The notes beneath the pieces are model-generated. The model was not told the DNA's origin and did no database searches. It saw only the letters and a list, made by a program, of their open reading frames with translations. A DNA stretch of 64,000 nt from Aurelia coerulea (Eukaryota; Cnidaria; Scyphozoa; Semaeostomeae; Ulmaridae), in the NCBI GenBank assembly GCA_039566865.1, contig CM076952.1:11490501-11554500 (forward strand), in the 5' to 3' direction. This document shows positions 22,718 through 32,075 of this stretch, one piece after another (position 1 is the stretch's first letter; every line of letters begins with the position of its first letter). A program made the translations under genes and the position numbers.

Positions 22718-23095
22718 GCCTGTTTATGATGTGTTTGATATAGAAGGTATCAAAAAGTTGACAAAGCTGCGTGTGAACTTCAGTGCGTTAAATGAGCACA
22801 GATATCGACACAACTTTGATTGTAGGAGCCCAATTTGCGTGTGTGGGAGAGGTATCGAGGATAACAAACACTTTCTCTTGCACTGCCACCAGTTTGATTT
22901 GATGCGCAGAGATCTCTTTCGCCAGCTCACCGCCTCTGGTATAGACATAAATGATCTGGATTCAAATACACTGTGCAATTTGCTTCTGTTTGGGAACCAG
23001 GATTTAAACATAGTTGAAAACAGAATCATCATAGAAGCGACAATTTCTTTCATTGAAGCAACAGAGCGTTTTTAATTCAAAACGTAGAACGCAAA
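22718..23095 (+). mobile_element. LINE family-2 3' fragment
   Basis: A fragment encoding only the ORF2 C-terminus to the stop at 23075: KKLTKLRVNFSALNEHRYRH, the zinc-like CVCGRGIEDNKHFLLHCHQF, then LLLFGNQDLN and IIEATISFIEATERF. It starts abruptly at the truncated BEL LTR. Its insertion, or a later deletion, presumably removed the rest of that LTR. The 3' limit is uncertain. Confidence 0.7.
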
Positions 23096-23136
23096 CAGCA
23101 GCACCCCTCCCCTACCTTTGTTAGATTTATCAGGGT

Positions 23137-23245
23137 AACTTGGTACCAAATAGTCAAATGAAATGTATATATTTTTATCCACATTGGATCCCAAATTTTG
23201 AAAATCTTAAGTTTTTCTCCATCATTTGGAATTTGGTACCAAGCT
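23137..23245. mobile_element. Short MITE-like hairpin (TTGGTACCAAA ends)
   Basis: The ends AACTTGGTACCAAAT and ATTTGGTACCAAGCT are inverted relative to each other and enclose about 80 bp of AT-rich DNA. No TSD was established. The C-rich stretch 23266-23345 next to it is unassigned. Confidence 0.35.
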
Positions 23246-23364
23246 ACACTTTCTCTTGCACTGCCACGGACCCCCCAATTTTTAGGCTCACTTCGCTCGC
23301 CTTCGGTCTTGACTGCCCTTACGTCCCTAGTCGCCCCCCTTGCCCTACCACCGCTCCGGCGTCC

Positions 23365-23960
23365 CTGTTCCAATCAATGGAAGGAATTTCAGCAAGAAAG
23401 CTAGTCTCATCAAAATGTTTCATTTGACGAGTCGTTATCTTCTTGTGTTGCCCTTTTAAAGCCCATCGGTACTTACGAACACAATAGATCATGTAATGGT
23501 CACTGAGTGCTATGTTTAGAACACCAGATTCAACAATATTTCTATGATCGCTTACTGCTATACATGATCAATCAAGGTTGAAGTGTTGAGGGTTTCCCTG
23601 GTAGGCTGGTTAATTAATTGTTTTAGCCCATATACATTGTAAAGTTCTAAAATTTTATTAGCCGAACTATTTTCACTGCACGTTGCTCCCTGGTCCCCAT
23701 AATTTGAAGCAGAGGGATTCGATCTGTTTTGTTTGGGACTCTCCTTCTGCAAGAGATCATAATTTATGTCGCCCAATAAGATTATCTCCTTATCCTCATT
23801 CTCAAGATACTGCAGAACCCGTTCAAACTTCTCAAAAGAAGCAACAGGCTCACTTGGAGGTCTGTACCATGCTATAACAAGGAAAGGGGTAGCTTTAACA
23901 GGTTGGACTTCTATGCAAACAAGTTCGAGAAAAGGGAATAGGGGGGAAATAGAATAGGGG
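23365..23960 (-). pseudogene. LINE family-1 endonuclease fragment
   Basis: The minus strand encodes the C-terminal part of an APE endonuclease. It has IIAWYRPPSEP, the GDINYD motif with its catalytic Asp, LKQLINQPTR, and LIDHV. Past a stop and a frameshift comes LNIALSDHYMIYCVRKY with the catalytic His, then TRQMKHF. The last part aligns with the start of the frame at 1863, so the two are the same family. RT is absent, and several stops mark it as decayed. Confidence 0.75.
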
Positions 23961-24163
23961 GCTGCATCAGCCCCTTAATTTTCTTGGAGCATCAAATGCC
24001 CTAGACTTGATAGGGTTAAAGTCTTAATCAGGCAATGGAGCTAGAATTTTGTAAATCGAATGTATAGTTTTGCATTGCAGTTTTTTTTATAAGTGCGTGA
24101 CTTTGTATTCTGATTCACCCGACCCGATCCAGTATGATACAATTTTGCTGTACTCATTTTTAG

Positions 24164-24377
24164 TGATGTCACACGAATGGATAATGTTTCTTCACGATTT
24201 GTCATCCACAACAACTCCTTCAGACAAAGGAAAAAAATTCTACATGACTTCGAATTCAGGCAATCCCACATCTGGGGGCTCAGGATTACAAGGGGCTATC
24301 AATACACCATCAAAAGCTGGCGGATCCAAATCTGCATTTGCAAAGATGAGATCTTGGGCTGGAGATATTAGAGGAAG
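24164..24377 (+). other. Exon-like open stretch, product unknown
   Basis: A 214-bp open stretch bounded by a splice-acceptor-like sequence (TGTACTCATTTTTAG ending at 24163) and a donor-like GAAG|GTTAGT at 24377/24378. The frame reads Ser/Gly/Thr-rich sequence ending KSAFAKMRSWAGDIRGR. I do not recognise the family. A second frame over the same bases is also open, so coding is not proven. It may be an exon of a host gene or chance. Confidence 0.3.
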
Positions 24378-24503
24378 GTTAGTATGAAAATGGCAGATTA
24401 TATTCGTTCTTAAAATTCACCACATTTTGTCCAAGTCGCAAGTTTGTACCTCACTTTGAGAAACGGAAATATCTGGGAATCGCGGCCTTTTTTCTTGTCA
24501 TTT

Positions 24504-25015
24504 CCCCTGCGGAATGCAGAACAAAACAGAACAGATAACTCTTTTGCTCTTGAAAATATTTTTAGGAACTAACGAATTACACCAGGAGATAGCATAGTCA
24601 TTCCTTGAATCATTCTGAAAAAAAATCGTACTGTTGCAGGGTGTAGTTTTATTTGTAGAATTATTTTCAATCAAGGTGTGTTTTGGTAGGGAGATGTTTG
24701 CGGCTGGGTGTTCCCCTGCGGAATGCAGAACAGAACAGATAACTTGTCTGCTCTTGAAAATATTATTAGAAACTAATGAATTATACCAGGAGATAACATA
24801 GTCATTCCTTGAATCATTCTGAAAAAATCGTACTGTTACAGGGTGTAGTTTTTTTTGTAGAATTATTTTCAATCAAGGTGCGTTTGGTAGGGAGATGTGT
24901 GTTGCTGGGTTTTTCCATTGCGGAATGCAGATCTGAACAGACAACTATTCTGCCCTTAAAGATATTGTTAGGAACTGATGAAGTATACCAGGAGATAGCC
25001 TAATCATTCTGATCA
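24504..25015. repeat. Tandem repeat, ~206-bp unit, 2.5 copies
   Basis: Units start at about 24504, 24711 and 24911 with a CATTGCGGAATGCAGA/CCCTGCGGAATGCAGA sequence. They share GAACTAATGAATTATACCAGGAGATA, split by substitutions, and a GTGTAGTTTTATTTGTAGAATT segment. The third copy is partial and ends in AT-rich DNA. Confidence 0.8.
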
Positions 25016-25075
25016 TTTTTTTAATGACAGTCTAATCATTAGCCTAATAATTCATGTAAACCATTCTGAAAAAAA

Positions 25076-25623
25076 GACCGGGGTCAATTGTAACACTTTT
25101 TGAAAAATTATCGATATCGTCCAGATAATGATTAATTGCGCTTTTGGAGGTAGATGATTTTGTAGTTGCATCTCTTGGAATAAAATTGACCTTAGTTTCC
25201 ATCACGTGGAGCCAATTTTTGTGACGCTATGGTAGTTTTGAAATCAGTGGTTGAGTGTTATAATTGCTCCCGTAACACGGAGCAATTGTTACATATCTTT
25301 AAAATCATTACAGATGATTATTGCACAACTGTGGTTTTTCCTTACTCAAAATGTAACACCAGGTAACAGATCATGCATTGCTTTAAGAATAACAAATTAA
25401 GAATAAGACGTGGTATTTATTTCTTTGTAAATGTGGATGCATCAGTTGAAAAAAATTGAATCGATAGACAAAAACTTTTTTTTTTAAATTTAAACATTTT
25501 ACTCTTTGATACTGCATGGATGCACATTGTTCGACCAGATTAGAAATTGAATCAAATCCAAGCCATAAGCCAGCTTGCACGGGACAATTGTAACAGTGTG
25601 TTAAAATTGCCCCTGACCCGGTT
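25076..25623. mobile_element. MITE-like element with GACCGGGGTCAATTGTAACA end
   Basis: The left end GACCGGGGTCAATTGTAACA and the inverted right end (AACCGGGTCAGGGGCAATTTTAACA) bracket about 550 bp of non-coding DNA. Related GTTACAATTGTCCC motifs occur inside it and again at 32347-32377, so it belongs to a dispersed family. No TSD was resolved. Confidence 0.45.
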
Positions 25624-26593
25624 AGCTATCGTTATGTCCTATTTTCACATCTCATATGATGTGGAGCTTAAAATCTTCAATGTAGTTTTTATCTTAAATA
25701 GATGTCATGCCTGAGATGAGCAAAATCTTTTAGACACAAATTCGCAGTGAAAGGACGCTTTTGACTACAAAGTCCACTTTTTAATTTAAGAAGGGGCTTC
25801 GATGTCAGAAAGTAAGAAAGAAAGAGAGAAAGTAAGTAACCCACTTCCGTCACGCTCGTTAAAGCAATTGATTAACGTTTTATCTCTGCTAATTGGCACT
25901 GAAATAAAGAAAGCGCCACAAAGCGCATATAAGACAGAAGTTCCCCCCGATGCGATAGCAATATTTGACGTCGGCTTATTTCATGTTAGACAGATTTGAC
26001 ACCATAAGATGGATAAATCACCATGATATTTACCCTGGCACAACACCAAATTTAACCAGAATTGACACGTTCTTGACCCCATATCATTAGCCACTTATTG
26101 ATAGTACTCATTATGCAAATAAGTCCACTTTAGAGGATGATGTAACCAATGGCCTGCACAGAGGCTAGCATTCGCAGAATCACCGAAAGTAGGAGGACCC
26201 CCTCCTACACAGCTACAGAAAAGTGCAGAATCCCAGCAAACGATGGCGCCATTGACTGGGGAAAGGCACGTGATCACACTGAACCAAAACATCTTCATGC
26301 ATATCATTCTGCACAGAGGTTATCTTCGTGACTGCTTGTCTCAAATTAGATGCCCGCGAATGGCAAAAATTGAAACGTTCTGTAGGGTTCTGCATAAGTA
26401 ATTTTTCGTTATCGTAAGTCTCACATGACACCTCATTTGACACAGATGCACCAATAGTTTCATGCACGCACGAACTAAGCAAACTAGGGGTAATGACGTT
26501 ATATATTTCGCGTATCATCCTCGTTTGACATTAAGATGAAAATATTGCTTTTGAGAAAGTTCTTGTCCTTATACAAGGGGCTTGATTTTTGCT
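25624..26593. other. Unassigned segment
   Basis: Nothing recognisable. One open frame of 65 codons at 25802-25999 (MSESKKEREK...) has no family I know, and its neighbours give no support for it. Confidence 0.4.
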
Positions 26594-26597
26594 TTAA

Positions 26598-28052
26598 GGT
26601 AACTCTGCTTTCCGCTCTGGTGCACAGCGAGATGCCGTTTCGCAAAACCACTCTCCTCAGAAAGCAGTTAATTTCTCCAATATTATTCGGCCTATCAAAA
26701 AGTGGTAAAAAGGATGTTATTCTGTATAATCTGGGCAATCGAAAGATGTATAAATCGCATTGTTTCTGTCAACCCTGGTTTCATAAATCCTAATTCAAAT
26801 CTTTTTGATAATTTCAGAAAAGTGGATTTATCTCCAAAACTACTCGAAAAATGTTCAATTTTTTTCGTTCCATTTTTAGCTACAATCCTTGCCAAAACAA
26901 CTTGAAAAAAATTTCATTTCTCTCTTTTCTTCTCCGACCAAGCATCCAAAATACAGTGCAGGAAACTTCACGCTACTCTTTTCCCCCGCCCCCCCTGCCC
27001 CCCCCCCTGAACAATGTTGGTCCGAAGCACTGATCACCAGATATCACGAAAATCGCTTTGGCTGCGTTGTTGTGCCCGTGAGAAATGCGTAATCACGCAA
27101 GGAACCAACATTGTAAGGGGGAGGGGGGGGGGAGAGCTGAGCAAAAATATGTGATTTTTTTCAAGAGTTTTGGCAAGGATTGTAGGTTGTTGATCTACAA
27201 CTTTGCCAAATCTGATTGAAAAAGATAGGCTAGATTTCCTGCAATCGAATTTCGTAGTTCTGTTTACTTTTCGACAGCGAAATGGAGAAACTTTGGTCAA
27301 CAGATTACCATGCTATGAAGCACGCTTGCAAACGCTCAGGCTTGAAATATCTTTCTGAAGTTTTTCCATTGGCAAACAAATGAACGTCATCTTTTGAGAA
27401 TACCATACGCAGGTCTCAAAAGACATCCTTAGTGCGCTTGTAAAAGTATCATTTGCATCTATTGATTAAAAATTACTGATTTTTACCAGCAACTTCACGA
27501 AACCATGCTTTGGGTGTCTTTCGAGATCTTCGTAAGCATTCACAGATTATCAATTTCTTTTAGAGCCCACAATGAGCATAGATCTTAGATCAAGAACAAA
27601 TTTTTTTGCAAAAACATTCTACGGCCGTTCAAATTGTTCTGCATGGGCTAAACTGTTGACCAACTCTTTTCCCCTTCGATGTCGAAAAGTAAACAGAAAT
27701 GTAAAATTCGATTGCAGGAAATCTAGCCTAGCTTTTTCAATCAGACTTGGCAAAGTTGTAGATCAACTACTTAGCTAAAGATGGAGCGAAAAAAATCGAA
27801 ACTTTTTTGAGTAGTTTTGGAGGTAAATCCACTTTTCTGAAATCAGCAAAAAAAAATTTGAGCAAGGATTTGCGAAGTTGACCGAAAAATTGCAATTTAG
27901 ACATCTTTCGATTGCCCAGATTATACAGAACAACATCCTTTTTACCGCTTTTCGATAGGCCGAATAATATTGGAGAAATTAACTGATTTCTGAGGAGAGT
28001 GGTTTTGCGAAACGGCATCTCGCTGTGCACTAGAGTGGAAAGCAGAGTTTCC
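26598..28052. mobile_element. DNA transposon, TTAA target site, long TIRs
   Basis: A 1,455-bp element flanked by TTAA at 26594-26597 and 28053-28056. The TIRs start with GG(T/A)AACTCTGCTTTCC and extend about 400 bp. On the left the TIR is split by a hairpin MITE (26598-26880, then 27185-27302). On the right it is continuous (27657-28052). No transposase is visible. TTAA duplication is used by piggyBac and Kolobok; the ends here do not decide between them. Confidence 0.8.
26883..27182. mobile_element. Hairpin MITE, TA target site, inside a TIR
   Basis: A 300-bp insert with ends CAATCCTTGCCAAAAC and the inverted GTTTTGGCAAGGATTG. It is flanked by TA at 26881-26882 and 27183-27184, with C-rich and G-rich stretches near its centre. 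TA duplication suggests a Tc1/mariner-type mechanism. Excising it restores the continuous left TIR of the host transposon. Confidence 0.75.
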
Positions 28053-28259
28053 TTAAGGCGACTTTAGCAGCAACACTCATCTCTCTGATTTCATTTCATT
28101 TTCATTTCATTTTATAATATTTATGCAGGGTAAGTATTCAACGTATAATACAAGAATTGATTTACAAACTGCCCTGTTAAAAGAAAGAAGAAAAAAAACA
28201 ACTTACAATATCAAGATAAACTAATATATAGGTATTAAAAGTCAAAAGGAAAAGTGTGA

Positions 28260-28736
28260 TTATGTACAGGATCTGGCATTTTTCAATGACGATTTGAATT
28301 GTGAGAAAGTACTGGCCATCTTATTTTCTCTTTTTAGTTTGTTCCAAAGTTTGGCCCCTCTATATGAGAAGCATTTTTGGCCACATGCGGTTTTTAGCAA
28401 TGGTACATAAAGGTCTGTGCAGGTATTACGAAGCTGTCTAGTACTGGTTTCTGATAACCTTTGGAACAGTCCTGTAAGATAATCAGGCGCTTCATGGTTT
28501 ATAAACCTATAGACCATTTTCAAGGTTTCTGTTTCAATGAGATCGTTGACCGTTGGCCACCCTTATTGCCTGATGATAGGTGCTGCAGACGATCTATAGG
28601 GGCTGTTTGTCACGATCCTAGCTGCACGATTTTGGAGCTTCTGAAGCTTGTTGAGTGCTGTGTTGCCACAAACACCCCAGACTGGGCAACAGAAACGGAA
28701 GTAAGGCTCAGCCATACTTTTGTACATGGTCTGCAA
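28260..28736 (-). pseudogene. LINE family-1 ORF2, C-terminal part
   Basis: Two frames offset by one base (28778-28563 and 28523-28260). They encode MYKSMAEPYFRFCCPVWGV, then LQNRAARIVTNSPY, then KMVYRFINHEAPDYLTGLF and SYRGAKLWNKL. These match the corresponding region of the 1863-4127 protein residue by residue in many places. Coding 5' of 28736 is interrupted by a hairpin MITE. Confidence 0.8.
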
Positions 28737-28898
28737 TAGACCATTTTGACATTTAGAAAAAAGATCTGGGGAGAGCAATATTTTTCTGGTAAATGGCTGC
28801 CACAGGGCTTTTCACCAACGATAAATTGAACTGTGGCAGCCATTTACCAGAAAAATGTTGCTCTCCCCAGGCCCTTTTCTAAATGTCAAAATGGTCTA
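28737..28898. mobile_element. Hairpin MITE (162 bp)
   Basis: Near-perfect inverted repeats of about 70 bp start with TAGACCATTTTGACATTTAG and surround a loop of roughly 25 bp. The hairpin splits the LINE coding sequence. TA dinucleotides at both edges fit a TA target duplication. Confidence 0.8.
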
Positions 28899-29136
28899 TA
28901 TGCTTAAAGGGAGATACTGTTTAGCATGGCGTATCATACCTAATGCCCTTCATATCTTTTTTATCATTTCGGCTATGTGAACATCCCAACTCAGATATTT
29001 GGTCCACATGTACCCCTAATTATTTTGTGTGCTCTATCATTGAAATGTCATCATCGCGAATAACAAGTGCCGGCTTTATAGCTGATGTTTGTTGAATATC
29101 CTTAACCTTTTTGCGACTTCCAATCACCATGCTGTT
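28899..29136 (-). pseudogene. LINE family-1 ORF2, middle fragment
   Basis: The minus strand encodes MVIGSRKKVKDIQQ and, after a stop and frameshifts, sequence equivalent to KYLGVIVDKHLSWD and LGMLRFSKKYLP of the intact copy. It links the RT fragment at 31485-32073 to the C-terminal fragment. Several lesions show long decay. Confidence 0.7.
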
Positions 29137-31484
29137 GAAAAGATGAAAAGATACTTAATATCATAAGATCGCTTAATCCCAATAAAGCACATGGCTGTGA
29201 CGAAATATCTGTAAGGATGATAAAGTTGAGCGATGTTTCATTAGTTCTGCCACTCAAGATAATTTTCACAAACTGTTTGAGGCGTGGCCTATTTCCCAAA
29301 ATTTGGAAATATGCAAACGTAGTGCCGGTTCATAAAAAAAATGAGAAAAATCTGAAGGGGAATTACCGTCCTATTTCTCTTTTACCAATTTTTGGGAAAA
29401 TACTTGAAAAACTCATGTACGATTCTCTTTACTCGCATCTTGTATCACATGAACTTCTTAACCCAAATCAATCAGGTTTTCGCCCAGGTGACTCAACAAT
29501 CAACCAGTTACTCTCAATAACACATACAATATTTCAAGCTTTTGACTGTAACCCTCCTCTAGATGTTCGTTCTGTGTATCTTGACATCTCTAAGGCATTT
29601 GATAGGGTATGGCACGATGGTCTAATTTATAAATTAAAGCGATGTGGTGTCTCTGGACAACTTCTCTTTTTAATCCAAAGTTTTCTCAAGGACCGAAAGC
29701 AGAGGACTGTGCTGAATGGGCAGAGTTCTAATTGGGGAGATATTTCCGCAGGTGTGCCCCAGGGCTCTATTCTAGGTCCTTTGTTTTTCCTTGTGTATAT
29801 AAATGACCTAGCTGTAGGCTTGAAGTGCAATGTTAAGTTATTTGCTGATGACACATCATTGTTTACAGTGGTAGGAGATTCCAATACAGCTGCAAATGAC
29901 ATGAACCATGACTTGAACTTGATAAGTCGGTGGGCTCACGCTTGGAGAATGTCCTTTAATCCTGATCCGCAGAAACAAGCTGTTGAATTAACATTTTCAA
30001 GGAAAAAGTTCGAAATTGATCATCCTGTGATTCTTTTTAACAACGTACCTGTCAAGAAAGTAAATGAACACAAACATTTAGGAATTATCCTGGACTCAAA
30101 GCTGTCTTTTTCAGCTCATATCAAATCAGCGATCTCTAAAACGAGAAAGGGCATTGGTTTGCTAAAATATCTCTCCAAATATTTGCCAAGGCATACCTTA
30201 AATGAATTATATAAGCTCTATGTTCGACCCCACCTAGACTATGGTGATGCCATTTACCATATTCCTGCCAAAGTATGTGAATTCAGTCAACATATTATTA
30301 TACCAAATTTAATGGAAAAGCTAGAGTCCGTACAGTATTCTGCTGCCTTAGCTGTGTCAGGTACATGGAGGGGTACATCTCGAGAGAAGCTGTACGCAGA
30401 GCTTGGTTGGGAGTCACTGAGTTCCCGAAGATGGAGTAGACGCCTTACCTTGTTCTACAAGTTTATAAATAATCTTAGTCCTGAGTATACAGTTGATCCA
30501 ATTCCCCCTCTTCATCAGTCGCAGTACCGTCTCCGCGGACAGGATGTCATTGGGCGATTAAAGGCAAGGACAGAAAAATTCAAGTCTTCGTTCTATCCAA
30601 ACTGTTTATGCGAATGGAATAAGCTTGAGCCTGAATTGAGACTTGCACCCTCTATTGCTGTTTTTAAGAAAAAGCTCTTATCAATAATCCGTCCCCCTGC
30701 AAAATCTGTATTTGGAATTCACGATCCCACAGGATTATCCTACCTAACACAACTCAGGGTTGGTCTCAGCAAGTTAAATCTCCATAAATTCAAGCATAAT
30801 TTCAGAGATACCATAAACCCAATGTGCCCAACAAGCGATGGCATTGAAGACACGGAGCACTTTTTGTTGCTCTGCCCTTCTTTTGATGTTCAACGACAAA
30901 ATCTTCTCGCTGGAATTGTTGAATTATTACGACCATATGTACAAATCACCAATCTTTCAAATCATTCTTTGACGCAGCTTTTATTGTATGGTGATGAAGA
31001 CCTTTCTAATGAGTTGAACAGAAATGTACTCGAATTAACTTTACGCTTCATCCACGAAACTGGTCGGTTTGATTAAGATCTATTGAGAATTTAGCCATGC
31101 CCTAAGCAATCACCAAGTCCCGTACCGTTAGTGTTCTTTTCCTTGTAAATTCTGTTTCACATCAGATGGAGGCATTTTACTTGCCTAAATTTACACCAAA
31201 TGAGTTGCACTCGTTGCATCTACAAATTCATCGCAACACTGACCTGACATCTGGAGTGAAACTGAATCCAGTATAGTATCCTTTAATTTATAAATTGTTC
31301 GTAGTGTGATTGTATACGGTTTAACGTTTCATGTTTTTAGATATTGGCCATGGGGTAGTCGTAGTCTTTCGCTCCCCATGGTATCGTACTTGTAGTGTCG
31401 TATAGTAATTAGAATTAGGTATAGTAAAATATAAGGTATCTTGTAAAATTTAATAATTGAATATAAAAAAAAAAAAAAAAAAAT
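29137..31484 (+). mobile_element. LINE family-2 insertion with poly(A) and TSD
   Basis: A 5'-truncated LINE ending in a poly(A) tract (about 31465-31483). It is flanked by TGCTGTT at 29130-29136 and 31485-31491 (7 bp). It begins inside ORF2 just before RT. It lies in the family-1 LINE on the opposite strand, so it is the younger of the two. Confidence 0.85.
29217..31076 (+). CDS. LINE family-2 ORF2, RT and C-terminus, intact frame
   Basis: The frame is open from about 29152 and remains uninterrupted for some 640 codons to the TAA at 31074-31076. This is the best-preserved coding sequence in the window. The RT domain has NYRPISLLPIFGKILEKL, QSGFRPGDSTINQLL, LDISKAFDRVWHDGLIYKL, GVPQGSILGPLFFLVYIND and the FADD active site. 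The C-terminal region ends in a Cys/His cluster (about residues 538-563) and LLLYGDEDLSN. The endonuclease is missing through 5' truncation, so it cannot retrotranspose alone. The good preservation, poly(A) and nested position indicate a relatively recent insertion. Confidence 0.85.
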   Translation: MIKLSDVSLVLPLKIIFTNCLRRGLFPKIWKYANVVPVHKKNEKNLKGNYRPISLLPIFGKILEKLMYDSLYSHLVSHELLNPNQSGFRPGDSTINQLLSITHTIFQAFDCNPPLDVRSVYLDISKAFDRVWHDGLIYKLKRCGVSGQLLFLIQSFLKDRKQRTVLNGQSSNWGDISAGVPQGSILGPLFFLVYINDLAVGLKCNVKLFADDTSLFTVVGDSNTAANDMNHDLNLISRWAHAWRMSFNPDPQKQAVELTFSRKKFEIDHPVILFNNVPVKKVNEHKHLGIILDSKLSFSAHIKSAISKTRKGIGLLKYLSKYLPRHTLNELYKLYVRPHLDYGDAIYHIPAKVCEFSQHIIIPNLMEKLESVQYSAALAVSGTWRGTSREKLYAELGWESLSSRRWSRRLTLFYKFINNLSPEYTVDPIPPLHQSQYRLRGQDVIGRLKARTEKFKSSFYPNCLCEWNKLEPELRLAPSIAVFKKKLLSIIRPPAKSVFGIHDPTGLSYLTQLRVGLSKLNLHKFKHNFRDTINPMCPTSDGIEDTEHFLLLCPSFDVQRQNLLAGIVELLRPYVQITNLSNHSLTQLLLYGDEDLSNELNRNVLELTLRFIHETGRFD

Positions 31485-32073
31485 TGCTGTTTGTTTTTGC
31501 AACGTTAAGTGACAGCTTATTTCCAGCCAGCCATGTGTTTAGACATTCAAGGTCCTCATTAACCTTTTCATTTATTGTGGGAATACTATTCGAGGAGAAG
31601 GATAAGCTGGTGTTATCGGCATACATATTAACTTGTGAGTGCTTAATAAATAGGGGGAGATCATTTATATAGATGATGAAAAGTAGAGGCCCTAAGCATG
31701 ATCCCTGCGGGACTCCACAAGTTACTTCTCCCAGATCGGAAAGCTTCCCGTTTACCTTACAGCATTGCTTCCTGTTTGAAAGGTATGATTGAAACCAGCG
31801 TAGTTCTTTGCCTGCAACTCCATAGATTTGTAGCTTATTTATTAGGATTTCGTGGTTCACCGTGTCGAAAGCTTTCTTCGGGTCTATAAATGTGACCGAG
31901 GTATATGTTCCGTTTTCGATATTCAAATACCAGTCGTTTGTACACTTTAATAGGCATGTCAAGACTGAATGTAACAATCTAAAGCTAGATTGTTGTGAGT
32001 ACAAAAGGCGATTTGACACCAAAAAGTTATAATACTGGTCATAAACAAGCTTCTCAAATAACCTAGACATTGA
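31485..32073 (-). pseudogene. LINE family-1 RT fragment, YADN active site
   Basis: The minus strand encodes the RT core from SRLFEKLVYDQ to LAGNKLSLNVAKT. It includes FIDPKKAFDTVNHEIL and GVPQGSCLGPLLFIIYIND. The catalytic box reads YADN where the family has YADD, which would abolish polymerase activity. The 3' part is displaced to 29136 and below by the inserted plus-strand LINE. Confidence 0.8.
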
Positions 32074-32075
32074 TA

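Larger units (their letters stand above)
28083..32075 (-). mobile_element. LINE family-1 copy, split by two insertions
   Basis: A 5'-truncated minus-strand LINE. RT coding lies at 32073-31485. After the inserted plus-strand LINE (29137-31484) it continues at 29136-28899 (MVIGSRKKVKD), then after a hairpin MITE (28737-28898) at 28736-28260. The 3' end is an ATTTC/AATG-type tail at about 28083-28117. All pieces align in order with the frame at 1863-4127. Confidence 0.85.

Noticed and set aside
22870..23267. A 21-bp sequence (CACTTTCTCTTGCACTGCCAC) present at 22870 and again at 23247
   Set aside because: Only this short match is shared. It may be a stray LINE fragment, but the evidence is too thin for a separate call.
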